This document shows, one piece after another, positions 19,420 through 26,793 of a stretch of 46,303 nucleotides of DNA. The notes under the pieces were generated by a model that did no database searches, had not been told where the DNA came from, and was given only the letters and a program-made list of their open reading frames with translations. The stretch spans positions 1 to 46,303 of the forward strand of contig MPNL01000026.1 in the NCBI GenBank assembly GCA_002239005.1, read 5' to 3'. The translations under genes were made by a program, and so were the position numbers. This DNA comes from Truepera sp. bin119 (GTDB taxonomy: Bacteria > Deinococcota > Deinococci > Deinococcales > Trueperaceae). How positions within the stretch are numbered: position 1 is the stretch's first letter; every line of letters begins with the position of its first letter.

Positions 19420-20949
19420 TCAGGGCCCTAGCAACGACCGTCCCGTCATCTCCTTGGGCTGACTCAACCCAAGAAGCTCGAGCACCGTAGGGGCCACGTC
19501 TCCCAGAACACCCCCCTTACGAAGACGCAGCTTCCGATCGTCGCTCACCACGATGCAGGGGACCGGATTGGTGGTGTGAGCGGTATGCGGTCCCCCATCC
19601 TCAGCGATCATCGCCTCGGCGTTACCATGATCGGCAATGATGACGGCGGTTCCACCCTTAGCACGCACCGCCTCCACGATCTTTCCCATGCCCTCATCAG
19701 TAGCCTCACAGGCCTTGATGGTTGCGTCGAGGATGCCTGTGTGTCCCACCATATCGGGGTTTGCGAAGTTGACCAGAATGAAGTCGTCGTTGACGCTGCG
19801 AATCCGTTCGACCATGGATTCGGCCAACCCAGGGGCGCTCATCTCCGGTTTCAGGTCGTACGTTGCCACCCTAGGAGAGGGCACAAGGTGCCGGTCCTCG
19901 CCGGGAAAGGGTTCTTCACGCTGTGCATTAAAGAAGTAGGTGACATGGGCATACTTCTCGGTCTCGGCAGCGTGGCACTGTCGGAGCGCCGCAAGACTGA
20001 GGATCTCGGCCAAACCGTTGTGGATGGAGGGGTGCTCAAAAGCGTATGGGGCGGAGAGTTCGGTATCGATCTGCATCAGTGAGGTGAAGCGAATCTCCGG
20101 CTTACGGCAGCGCCGGAATTCACCCCAGGAGGCGTCCCCGAGTAGCGCATAGGTGAGTTGCCGAGCACGGTCGGCACGGAAGTTGAAGCATAAGACGGTG
20201 TCACCATCCCTGATCGGACCGACCGGAGCGCCAGCTCGAACGATGACGGTTGGCTCAAGGAATTCGTCCGTCTCGCCGCGGATATAGCCCGCCTCGACCG
20301 CCTCGACGCCCGTAAGCGCCCTATAGTCAGCCCGGCCGCATACCACCGCGTCGAAGGCCTTCTTGGTCCGAGTCCAGCGGTGATCTCGGTCCATAGCGAA
20401 ATAGCGGCCGCTCACACTGGCAATGTGGATGTCGTGGCCCAGACCTTCGATGTGCTGCTGGAGCTCTCTGATGTGGCCCAGTCCGCTATCCGGCGGGGTA
20501 TCGCGGCCGTCGGTAAAGGCGTGGACGTAGACGGGACCGGCCCCTTTGCGCCTTGCTAGCTCTAACAGGGCAAACAGGTGCTCGAGGTCGCTGTGGACCC
20601 CACCCCGACTCACCAAGCCGATCAAGTGAACAGTTCCGCCTGCGGCGCCGAAGGTGTCATTCAGTACTTTGTTTTCGAAGAAGGCTCCTGTCGCGACCTG
20701 CTCCCGTATGAAGCTCAGGCTCTGCAGCACTACTCGCCCTGCACCGATGTTGAGGTGGCCTACCTCACTGTTGCCGATCTGGCCTTCCGGGAGTCCCACG
20801 GCTCGCCCTGAGGCCTGCAGCCACGTAGTGGGAAAGGACTCTCGGTAACGGTCGAAGTAGTGTGTGGCCGCTCTGGAGACGGCGTTTCCCGGGCTGTCCG
20901 GCGCCAAACCGAAGCCGTCTAGGATAATCAGGGCAATAGGTCTGGGCAT
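19420..20949 (-). CDS. gpmI: 2,3-bisphosphoglycerate-independent phosphoglycerate mutase
   Basis: A 509-residue GpmI, the Mn2+-dependent enzyme interconverting 3- and 2-phosphoglycerate in glycolysis. LIILDGFG (residues 8-15) gives the metal-binding Asp11. The catalytic serine is Ser61 in GQIGNSEVGHLNIGAGR. HAFTDGRDTPPDSG marks the transferase domain, while NFANPDMVGHTG and IIADHGNAE supply the metal ligands of the phosphatase domain. ATG 20949 has GGAGGAG immediately upstream and replaces an upstream in-frame start at 21012 that would overlap the DciA gene. Confidence 0.96.
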   Translation of the reverse strand: MPRPIALIILDGFGLAPDSPGNAVSRAATHYFDRYRESFPTTWLQASGRAVGLPEGQIGNSEVGHLNIGAGRVVLQSLSFIREQVATGAFFENKVLNDTFGAAGGTVHLIGLVSRGGVHSDLEHLFALLELARRKGAGPVYVHAFTDGRDTPPDSGLGHIRELQQHIEGLGHDIHIASVSGRYFAMDRDHRWTRTKKAFDAVVCGRADYRALTGVEAVEAGYIRGETDEFLEPTVIVRAGAPVGPIRDGDTVLCFNFRADRARQLTYALLGDASWGEFRRCRKPEIRFTSLMQIDTELSAPYAFEHPSIHNGLAEILSLAALRQCHAAETEKYAHVTYFFNAQREEPFPGEDRHLVPSPRVATYDLKPEMSAPGLAESMVERIRSVNDDFILVNFANPDMVGHTGILDATIKACEATDEGMGKIVEAVRAKGGTAVIIADHGNAEAMIAEDGGPHTAHTTNPVPCIVVSDDRKLRLRKGGVLGDVAPTVLELLGLSQPKEMTGRSLLGP

Positions 20950-21002
20950 GCTCTCCTCCGATAGGATACGACCGGCCAGAGGGACAGGCTGGCCTTCGCC
21001 AG

Positions 21003-21833
21003 CTATCCCCACCTCCCCAGGGCCCGGGCGATACGGGGTGGGAGCCGATCATAGTCGTCGGATCCTATATCGGCTAGCAACCTGTCAAGTTGGAATGCGA
21101 GGAAGCAGCGTGCTGCCGCCTCAAGGTGAGGCTTGAAGGTCGGATCGGCGAGGGCCTGGGGAAGCAATTCGGTCAGTCGATCCTCGAGGTCGGCCTGGGC
21201 CAGATATCGGGCGACGGCGCACTCCTCGTCACTCAGGTGTGGGGTGGGGCTGTCGGGATCGACCATGAGCACCTTACTGGCCCGCTGCACCCGTACCTCG
21301 CCGGCGTAACGCTGGCAGGTCTCGCACAGTTCCGGCATCTCCGAGAGAGAATCGCACAGGGGGCAAGGAACCCACCCCTCAGCCTCCTTGCGGGCACGGT
21401 AGGCGAGCATGGAACGGGCGGCCTGCATCGCAGGCCTCACCAACTCCTCCGGGAGGTCGAGTTCGCCGATCCTATGGGCCAGCCGGGAGAGGGCTTGGGG
21501 ATCCACAGCGACCTCCCGGACCTCTGATCCCCCCACGTCCTCACGACCACCGAATGCACCACGTCCGGCCCGGAAGCGCACATCCCGAACATCCCGGATG
21601 CCAAAGCGGTTCCTATAGGCCTCGAGGAACCGTCCTCTCTGCAGCGACAGATGCATTGAGGTCTCGCTGTCGGGCACATCGACGTAGAGGATGCCGTCCT
21701 TGAGCGATCGGCCCCTTGTAAACGCTGCAAGTTCCGGTCCAGCCACCTGGGGCCAAAGCAGCACCGCCTCGGCCCGCCGGACCGCGCGTTTCATGCCGCC
21801 CCACTTGAACACCTTGGCCAATAGGTCGGCCAC
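21003..21833 (-). CDS. DciA/DUF721-like protein with C4 zinc-ribbon
   Basis: A 276-residue protein whose N-terminal ~90 residues look like DUF721/DciA: ADLLAKVFKWGGMKRAVRRA, then WPQVAGPELAAFTRG and DGILYVDVPDSETSMHLS. DciA loads the replicative helicase DnaB in many bacteria. The C-terminal half adds a four-cysteine module (C157, C160, C170, C173: CPLC-N9-CETC) in a charged helical region. The gene follows recF by 10 bases, the common recF-dciA arrangement. The start is uncertain: GTG 21833 gives a DciA-like N-terminus, and a TTG slightly upstream would overlap recF. The helicase-loader role is inference. Confidence 0.75.
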   Translation of the reverse strand: MADLLAKVFKWGGMKRAVRRAEAVLLWPQVAGPELAAFTRGRSLKDGILYVDVPDSETSMHLSLQRGRFLEAYRNRFGIRDVRDVRFRAGRGAFGGREDVGGSEVREVAVDPQALSRLAHRIGELDLPEELVRPAMQAARSMLAYRARKEAEGWVPCPLCDSLSEMPELCETCQRYAGEVRVQRASKVLMVDPDSPTPHLSDEECAVARYLAQADLEDRLTELLPQALADPTFKPHLEAAARCFLAFQLDRLLADIGSDDYDRLPPRIARALGRWG

Positions 21834-21843
21834 ATGCCCTGAG

Positions 21844-22890
21844 TCACGCGACAAGAACCACGCCTCCGTCGATGCGTAGTGCGGCACCTGCAACAGATGG
21901 TGGTTCGGTGCCGCTAACCAGAGCCTGTGGCGTGTCGCCCGCCAGTCCCAACAGGTACCCGCTACGGGCGGCATCGAGCTCTGCGGTGAAGTCGTCTAAG
22001 AGCAGGACCGGAGCCTCTCTATGCTTTTCACAAAGCAGCCGGTACTCCGCCACCCGCAGGGCCAAGGCCGCAGTCCGGGCCTCACCCCGTGATCCGTACG
22101 CCTGTAGGCGGTTTCCGTCGAGGACTAGCTCGATGTCGTCACGGTGGGGGCCGACTACAGTGGTTCCGCGCGCCTGCTCTTCGAGGCGACTGTTGGCAAG
22201 GGCCTCTGGAAGCGAGGCCTCACCCCCAGGACGACGCAGGAGAACATCGAGCGACTTCAGAGGACCTGCGATTTTGCGATAGACCTCGTCGGCCAATTCC
22301 CCGATACGAGTGACGGCCCTAACCCTCAGCGCCTCCACCTCCAGACCGAGTTCGAGGAATCGATCTGTCCAGACCTCGAGGGTCGGATCCCCTCCCAACA
22401 CTTTGAGGCAGGCGTTCCGCTGCTCCACGACACGATTATACTCGCGCAAAATGGCGGCGTAGCGGACCGAGAGCTTCGAAAGGACGCTGTCGAGATAACC
22501 CCTACGACCTGAGGGGGGACCATGGATCAGATCGGTGTCCTCGGGAGTAATGAGCACCGCCGTGCTAACCCGAGAGATGTCGTAGGCTCGCACAAACTGG
22601 CCGTTGAGCTTAAGAGCCTTCCGCCCTGGTGCCAACCCGACCTCAACGCGGTTCCTGCCCTGGTGGTGTTCCACCTCAGTGGCGACGTAGCCCTCCTCCT
22701 GACCCAACCGGACTGACTCGGCGATCCTACCTCCGGGGAGCTCTCCGGTAAGGCCGAGGTAGGCCGCGTGGAGCAGATTAGACTTACCCGCCGCATTCGG
22801 ACCCACAACGGCGGTGATCCCTTCAGAGAAGGAGAGTGCTGGGGTGACCAAGTTGCGAAAGTTCAGTAGCGAGAGAGTGTGGAGTCGCAC
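21844..22890 (-). CDS. recF: DNA replication and repair protein RecF
   Basis: A 348-residue SMC-like ATPase that with RecO and RecR loads RecA at single-strand gaps. Walker A is GPNAAGKSN (residues 30-38). The signature region is GSRGEARTAALALRVAE, with Glu-Ala where RecF often has Gln-Gln. Walker B is VLLLDDFTAELD. N-terminal LHTLSLLNFRNL is the usual RecF opening. The GTG start at 22890 follows TAGACT by 6 bases with no Shine-Dalgarno, so it is likely leaderless. In Deinococcota, which lack RecBC, RecFOR is the main RecA-loading route. Confidence 0.95.
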   Translation of the reverse strand: MRLHTLSLLNFRNLVTPALSFSEGITAVVGPNAAGKSNLLHAAYLGLTGELPGGRIAESVRLGQEEGYVATEVEHHQGRNRVEVGLAPGRKALKLNGQFVRAYDISRVSTAVLITPEDTDLIHGPPSGRRGYLDSVLSKLSVRYAAILREYNRVVEQRNACLKVLGGDPTLEVWTDRFLELGLEVEALRVRAVTRIGELADEVYRKIAGPLKSLDVLLRRPGGEASLPEALANSRLEEQARGTTVVGPHRDDIELVLDGNRLQAYGSRGEARTAALALRVAEYRLLCEKHREAPVLLLDDFTAELDAARSGYLLGLAGDTPQALVSGTEPPSVAGAALRIDGGVVLVA

Positions 22891-22896
22891 CCCGAC

Positions 22897-22902
22897 AGTC
22901 TA
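22897..22902 (-). promoter_or_regulatory. -10 element of leaderless recF
   Basis: On the minus strand TAGACT is followed by GTCGGG and then the GTG start of recF. The hexamer is identical to those before the FUN14 gene, sufS and bamA. Confidence 0.55.
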
Positions 22903-23103
22903 CCGCCCAGTCGGCATCGAGAGACTCGCTGAGCGGGGCACCTCTCCTACCCCACTCAGAGGGTTCCACACCTACCACAGCCCAAGTCCACAGCTGCACG
23001 GATTCGCCACGGGGTGATCGAGCCACCCTACACCGTTTGCAGATCGCTCCGATCCCTACAGGACACTTAACAAAGTTTTGATCGAAATAGCGTATGCAGA
23101 TTT

Positions 23104-23120
23104 TTCGGAACGATTCCGAA
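23104..23120. promoter_or_regulatory. Perfect palindromic operator at the sufS promoter
   Basis: TTCGGAA-CGA-TTCCGAA is a perfect 7-3-7 inverted repeat. It covers the expected -35 position and part of the spacer, ending 7 bases before the -10 TAGACT (23128-23133). A repressor bound here would block polymerase. It does not resemble the CAAC-N6-GTTG SufR site or the E. coli IscR sites. The regulator is unknown and no regulator gene is adjacent. Confidence 0.7.
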
Positions 23121-23127
23121 CTTATGC

Positions 23128-23133
23128 TAGACT
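23128..23133 (+). promoter_or_regulatory. -10 element of leaderless sufS
   Basis: TGCTAGACT is an extended -10 whose hexamer ends 6 bases before ATG 23140. No Shine-Dalgarno fits in that space. Confidence 0.6.
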
Positions 23134-23139
23134 CGACCC

Positions 23140-24372
23140 ATGGGCCTCGATCCCCATGTTCTGCGCGGAGACTTCCCCATCCTCAGACGCGAGGTGAACG
23201 GCAAACCGCTCGTCTACTTCGACAACGCTGCCTCGTCGCAGAAGCCGAGGCAGGTGATCGAGGCGATGACCGAGTATTACTTCAACCATCATGCCAACGT
23301 TCACCGTGGGGCTCACACTCTCTCAGTCGAAGCCACTGAGATGTATGAGGGGGTCCGCCGCAAGGTGGCCCGGTTTCTAGGGGCGGCCGATCCTGCCTCC
23401 GTCATATTCACCCGCAACACTACGGAGGCGATGAATCTCGTCGCGCATAGCTGGGCCCGAAGCGTCCTGGAACCGGGGGATGAGATCGTCGTCACCGCCG
23501 CCGAGCACCACGCCAACCTGGTGCCCTGGCACCTGCTCGCTGCCGAGCGTGGCGTCGCAGTTCGGGGCGTGGGCCTTCGTCCCGACCACCGAGTCGACCT
23601 CGACGAGCTTGAGGAGGTCGTGGGCGAACGGACCCGGCTCGTCTCCACTTGGCATATGTCGAACGTCCTAGGGGTTATCAACCCTATCGCCCGGATCGCC
23701 GAACTCGCCCACCGGGTTGGGGCTCTGCTGCTGGTGGATGGAGCCCAGGCAGCCCCCCACCTACCGGTCGATGTAGAGGCCCTTGGGGCCGACTTCTACG
23801 CCATAAGTGGCCACAAGATGTGCGGCCCGACCGGCGCGGGAGCGCTCTGGGCACGCCCCGAGATCCTCCGGGAGATGCCGCCGTTTCTGGGCGGCGGAGA
23901 GATGATCCGCAAGGTCTTCCTAGATTCTAGTACCTATGCCGACATCCCTATGCGCTTCGAAGCCGGCACTCCCAACATCGCCGAGGTGATCGGGCTGGGA
24001 GCTGCCGTAGACTACCTCGAGACGATCGGATTGGATGCGATCTTCGAGCACGACCAGGCACTAGTGCGCTACGCCCTGGAGCGGTTGCAAGCGCTCCAGG
24101 GCGTCACCCTGTACGGGCCCGAGGGGGACGACCGGGGCGGGATCTTGGCCTTCAACATCGACGGCATCCATCCTCATGACGTCGCCACGGCCCTTGATCA
24201 GGAGGGAATCGCGGTCCGGGCGGGCCATCACTGCGCCCAGCCGCTTATGCGCACCCTCAATGCCCAGGCCATGGCCCGGGCCAGCTTCTACTTCTACAAT
24301 ACCGAAGGGGAGATCGACCGCCTGGTGGATGCGGTAGCGAAGGCGCGCGAATTCTTCGCGGCCTTCGCCTGA
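23140..24372 (+). CDS. sufS: Cysteine desulfurase SufS
   Basis: A 410-residue group II cysteine desulfurase that strips sulfur from cysteine for Fe-S cluster assembly. YFDNAASSQKP (26-36), the PLP-contacting Asp200 in LLLVDGAQAAPH, the Schiff-base lysine K226 in SGHKMCGPTGAG, and the persulfide cysteine C365 in RAGHHCAQPLM are all present. sufU follows 20 bases later, making a SufS-SufU pair of the Gram-positive/Deinococcota type. Expression is probably controlled through the palindrome overlapping its promoter, and translation is likely leaderless. Confidence 0.96.
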   Translation: MGLDPHVLRGDFPILRREVNGKPLVYFDNAASSQKPRQVIEAMTEYYFNHHANVHRGAHTLSVEATEMYEGVRRKVARFLGAADPASVIFTRNTTEAMNLVAHSWARSVLEPGDEIVVTAAEHHANLVPWHLLAAERGVAVRGVGLRPDHRVDLDELEEVVGERTRLVSTWHMSNVLGVINPIARIAELAHRVGALLLVDGAQAAPHLPVDVEALGADFYAISGHKMCGPTGAGALWARPEILREMPPFLGGGEMIRKVFLDSSTYADIPMRFEAGTPNIAEVIGLGAAVDYLETIGLDAIFEHDQALVRYALERLQALQGVTLYGPEGDDRGGILAFNIDGIHPHDVATALDQEGIAVRAGHHCAQPLMRTLNAQAMARASFYFYNTEGEIDRLVDAVAKAREFFAAFA

Positions 24373-24392
24373 CCCACAACCAGGGGTCCACC

Positions 24393-24848
24393 ATGTTCAT
24401 GCTCAACACCCTCTACAAGGAGATGATCCTCGAGCACTACAAGAGGCCTCGCAATCGAGGCGTGCTCGAGGAGGCCACGGTGATCCAAGAGGGTACCAAC
24501 CCCTCCTGCGGCGACGAACTGGAGCTCTACCTCCAGATCGAAGGTGGTGTCATCTGTAAGATCCGGTTCATCGGCGAAGGTTGTGCCATCAGCCAGGCGA
24601 GCACATCGATGATGACCGAGGCGGTCCGGGAAAGGACGGTCGAGGGAGCGCTCGAACTGAGCCAGAAGTTCAAGGCCATGATCCACGGTGCCCCCCCCGC
24701 CGAAGAGCTCGGCGACCTGCGCCTTCTGCAGGGCGTCAGCAAACTCCACGCGCGCGTCAAGTGCGCTACGCTACCGTGGACAACTCTTGAACAAGTCCTC
24801 CGAACCCTAGCGAGGCTGGAGGGGGAGACCAAAAGGGAATTGGGCTGA
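24393..24848 (+). CDS. sufU: SufU sulfurtransferase/Fe-S assembly protein
   Basis: A 151-residue IscU-like SufU. YKEMILEHYKRPRNRG (8-23) is the classic N-terminus. The zinc/sulfur site uses C39, D41, C64 and C124 (NPSCGDELE, GEGCAISQAS, RVKCATLPW). The insertion between the second and third cysteines is typical of SufU rather than IscU. SufU accepts sulfur from SufS at its zinc site and passes it to the SufBCD scaffold, which is not in this window. AGGGG precedes ATG 24393; ATG 24399 is an alternative. A weak hairpin ACCAG-N6-CTGGT (24859-24874) follows the stop. Confidence 0.94.
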   Translation: MFMLNTLYKEMILEHYKRPRNRGVLEEATVIQEGTNPSCGDELELYLQIEGGVICKIRFIGEGCAISQASTSMMTEAVRERTVEGALELSQKFKAMIHGAPPAEELGDLRLLQGVSKLHARVKCATLPWTTLEQVLRTLARLEGETKRELG

Positions 24849-25197
24849 ACTCGGGTCTACCAGGGATGACTGGTCCGGTGTTGCTGTAAGGTGACGGTTT
24901 GGTGCCTTTCCAGCTCCTAACACTTAAGCCCCTAGCCTCTTTCGGCCTGTTCAACTACCCACCGGAATATTGCCGAGGCTCCGGTCGTAGACCATAGCTC
25001 CTAGAGGACGCGCCGCTGCCTTTAGGCGCTCTGCACCCGAACCCTGCGAAGCATCCTCATCGTGGTCCGGTCGAGACCTACACAAGGGAGTTCCGCACCC
25101 GACTCTTATGGCAACCGGCGACCCCCGCGCCGAGGACTGCACAATGGATGTCGATAGACTCATGTCTCACCAACACCCCTGTCGACGGTCGAAGATA
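24849..25197. other. Intergenic region between convergent sufU and yggS
   Basis: This 349-bp stretch separates two convergent genes. Apart from the weak ACCAG/CTGGT hairpin just after sufU nothing recognisable is seen. No tRNA-like fold, no repeat shared with elsewhere in the window, and no reading frame with a plausible protein was found on either strand. Confidence 0.5.
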
Positions 25198-25833
25198 TCA
25201 CTCGAAGAGAGCAGAGCCGACACGAACGAGCGTGGACCCCTCTTCAATTGCAACCTCGAAGTCACTGCTCATCCCCATCGACAGAACATCGAGCTTCAGC
25301 CTCTCACCCAAAACCCGGAGTGTCCGAAAACTCGGGCGGGCAGCCTCTGGATCGGGATGATACGGCGCCATGCACATGAGCCCTTCGACTGTGACGTGGT
25401 CGAGGGAACGAACGTAGCGGAGTAGCTCCGGTGCCCCTTCGGGATCGACCCCCTGCTTGCTCACCTCGCCTGAGACGTTGACCTCGATCAACGTTCGGAA
25501 GAGGTGATCACGCTTCTCACCATAGGCCTCCAGCGCGTCGGCGAGGCGCTTCGAGTTCAGCGAGTGGATCAGGTGAGCGCCTGTACAGTACTTGACCTTG
25601 TTCCTCTGCAAATTGCCGATCAGGTGCCACTCCACCCCCTCAAGCTCAAATGCCTTCTTGCGCCACTCCTGCACCCGGTTTTCCCCCAGGATGTGGTGGC
25701 CATATCTCAGGACCTCGCTCTCAATCTCCCCCACAGTCCGACCTTTCGTGACGGCCACCAGAGCAGTCTCGGTGGGGTCGCGCCCCACCCGATGGGCGGC
25801 TGCGGACATCCGCTCTAGGATACTGGGAAGCAT
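25198..25833 (-). CDS. YggS/PLPBP family pyridoxal phosphate homeostasis protein
   Basis: A 211-residue PLP-binding TIM-barrel protein of the YggS family, which buffers PLP and B6 vitamers without known catalysis. VAVTKGRTVGEIE carries the PLP lysine (about residue 30). LGENRVQEWRKKA, EWHLIGNLQRNKVKY and the phosphate-gripping MGMSSDFEVAIEEGSTLVRVGSALF are family signatures. ATG 25833 has no obvious ribosome-binding site and no TANNNT at leaderless distance. It lies 30 bases after pnp in the same direction, so translation may depend on read-through of that transcript. Confidence 0.93.
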   Translation of the reverse strand: MLPSILERMSAAAHRVGRDPTETALVAVTKGRTVGEIESEVLRYGHHILGENRVQEWRKKAFELEGVEWHLIGNLQRNKVKYCTGAHLIHSLNSKRLADALEAYGEKRDHLFRTLIEVNVSGEVSKQGVDPEGAPELLRYVRSLDHVTVEGLMCMAPYHPDPEAARPSFRTLRVLGERLKLDVLSMGMSSDFEVAIEEGSTLVRVGSALFE

Positions 25834-25863
25834 AGGTGAGTCGTCGGTTCGGAACCCGGACCG

Positions 25864-26703
25864 CTAGAGCTGGGGTAAGATGGCTTTGACAAGCCTGCGG
25901 AAGGTCGCCCCCGCCCTCTCAGCCATGGCCAGAATGTCGTTGGCGGTCGCGTGTTGGTGGCGATCTGCTATTGCCATATCCGTCACCGATGAAAGGCCGA
26001 GCACGCGCATCCCCTGGTGTCGGGCGACGGTGACCTCGTGCACAGTCGACATGCCAATAGCATCGGCCCCAATAGTACGGTAGGCCCGGAGTTCGGCACG
26101 GGTGGCGAAGCTAGGCCCGGAGATGGCAAGGTACACCCCCTCCCTGAGTCGGATGTTCTCCCTCCGAGCTGTCTGGCGGGCGATCTCGAGGTACTCCAGA
26201 TCGTAACAGTCGAACATCACCGGGAAGCGAGGCCCGAGCACCTCGTCGTTGTAGCCCACAAGGGGGTTGGCACCGGTGGCGTCGATAAAGTCGAGTTGGA
26301 GCATCAGGTCGCCGGCCTCCCAAGCAGGATTCAGGCCTCCGCAGGCATTGCTTACGAGCAACCGGTCGGCTCCCAAGGCGTTTAGGAGGCGCACGGGAAA
26401 CGCCACCTGTTGGGAGGAGATTCCCTCGTAGAGGTGGAGGCGGCCCTGCATCGCCACGACCCTTCGCCCGGCTAGTCGGCCGAGGATCAGGCGGCCCGCA
26501 TGTTCTGGCGCAGTGCTGGGAACAAACCCCGGCAGATCCCCGTACCGAATGCTAGTGACCTGATCCACCTCGTCTGCCAGGGGACCGAGTCCAGAGCCGA
26601 GCACTATGGCCACCTCAGGTTCGAAGTCGCTTACGGTGCGGACCGCCTCGACAGCCTCGGCAAGGTATCCACCGGCGTGACTGAAGCGTTCAGTAGGGTG
26701 CAT
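25864..26703 (-). CDS. Purine nucleoside phosphorylase, probably 6-aminopurine-preferring
   Basis: A 279-residue trimeric-type PNP that cleaves purine nucleosides with phosphate. The phosphate site is IVLGSGLGPLAD (33-44) and MQGRLHLYEG (85-94). The base/ribose contacts include SNACGGLNP and GMSTVHEV (M219). At the purine-recognising position this protein has Asp242 (SSVTDMAIA), where guanosine/inosine enzymes carry Asn. In Thermus the Asn/Asp choice separates guanosine- from adenosine-specific PNPs, and MTA phosphorylases also use Asp. Adenosine or methylthioadenosine is therefore the likelier substrate (inference). TATGAT ends 6 bases before ATG 26703, a leaderless start; an upstream in-frame start at 26769 is unlikely. 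Confidence 0.9.
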   Translation of the reverse strand: MHPTERFSHAGGYLAEAVEAVRTVSDFEPEVAIVLGSGLGPLADEVDQVTSIRYGDLPGFVPSTAPEHAGRLILGRLAGRRVVAMQGRLHLYEGISSQQVAFPVRLLNALGADRLLVSNACGGLNPAWEAGDLMLQLDFIDATGANPLVGYNDEVLGPRFPVMFDCYDLEYLEIARQTARRENIRLREGVYLAISGPSFATRAELRAYRTIGADAIGMSTVHEVTVARHQGMRVLGLSSVTDMAIADRHQHATANDILAMAERAGATFRRLVKAILPQL

Positions 26704-26793
26704 GAGGGCATCATAACCGCTCCTGCGGACCGGCTCACCCTTCTTACCTCGCGTTCGAGATGTTCTCACCCGAATACAGGATAGACTATCCGT
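26704..26793. promoter_or_regulatory. Divergent pnp/bamA leaderless promoter region
   Basis: Only 90 bases separate the two divergent start codons. On the minus strand TATGAT (26710-26715) sits 6 bases before the pnp ATG. On the plus strand TAGACT (26782-26787) sits 6 bases before the bamA ATG. Neither has a Shine-Dalgarno or a convincing -35. Confidence 0.55.

Noticed and set aside
22891-23139. Possible replication origin beside recF
   Set aside because: No cluster of DnaA boxes, no AT-rich unwinding element, and no dnaA or dnaN nearby were seen.
24951-25163. Minus-strand open frame between sufU and yggS
   Set aside because: There is no ribosome-binding site or -10 at leaderless distance, low-complexity composition and no family resemblance.
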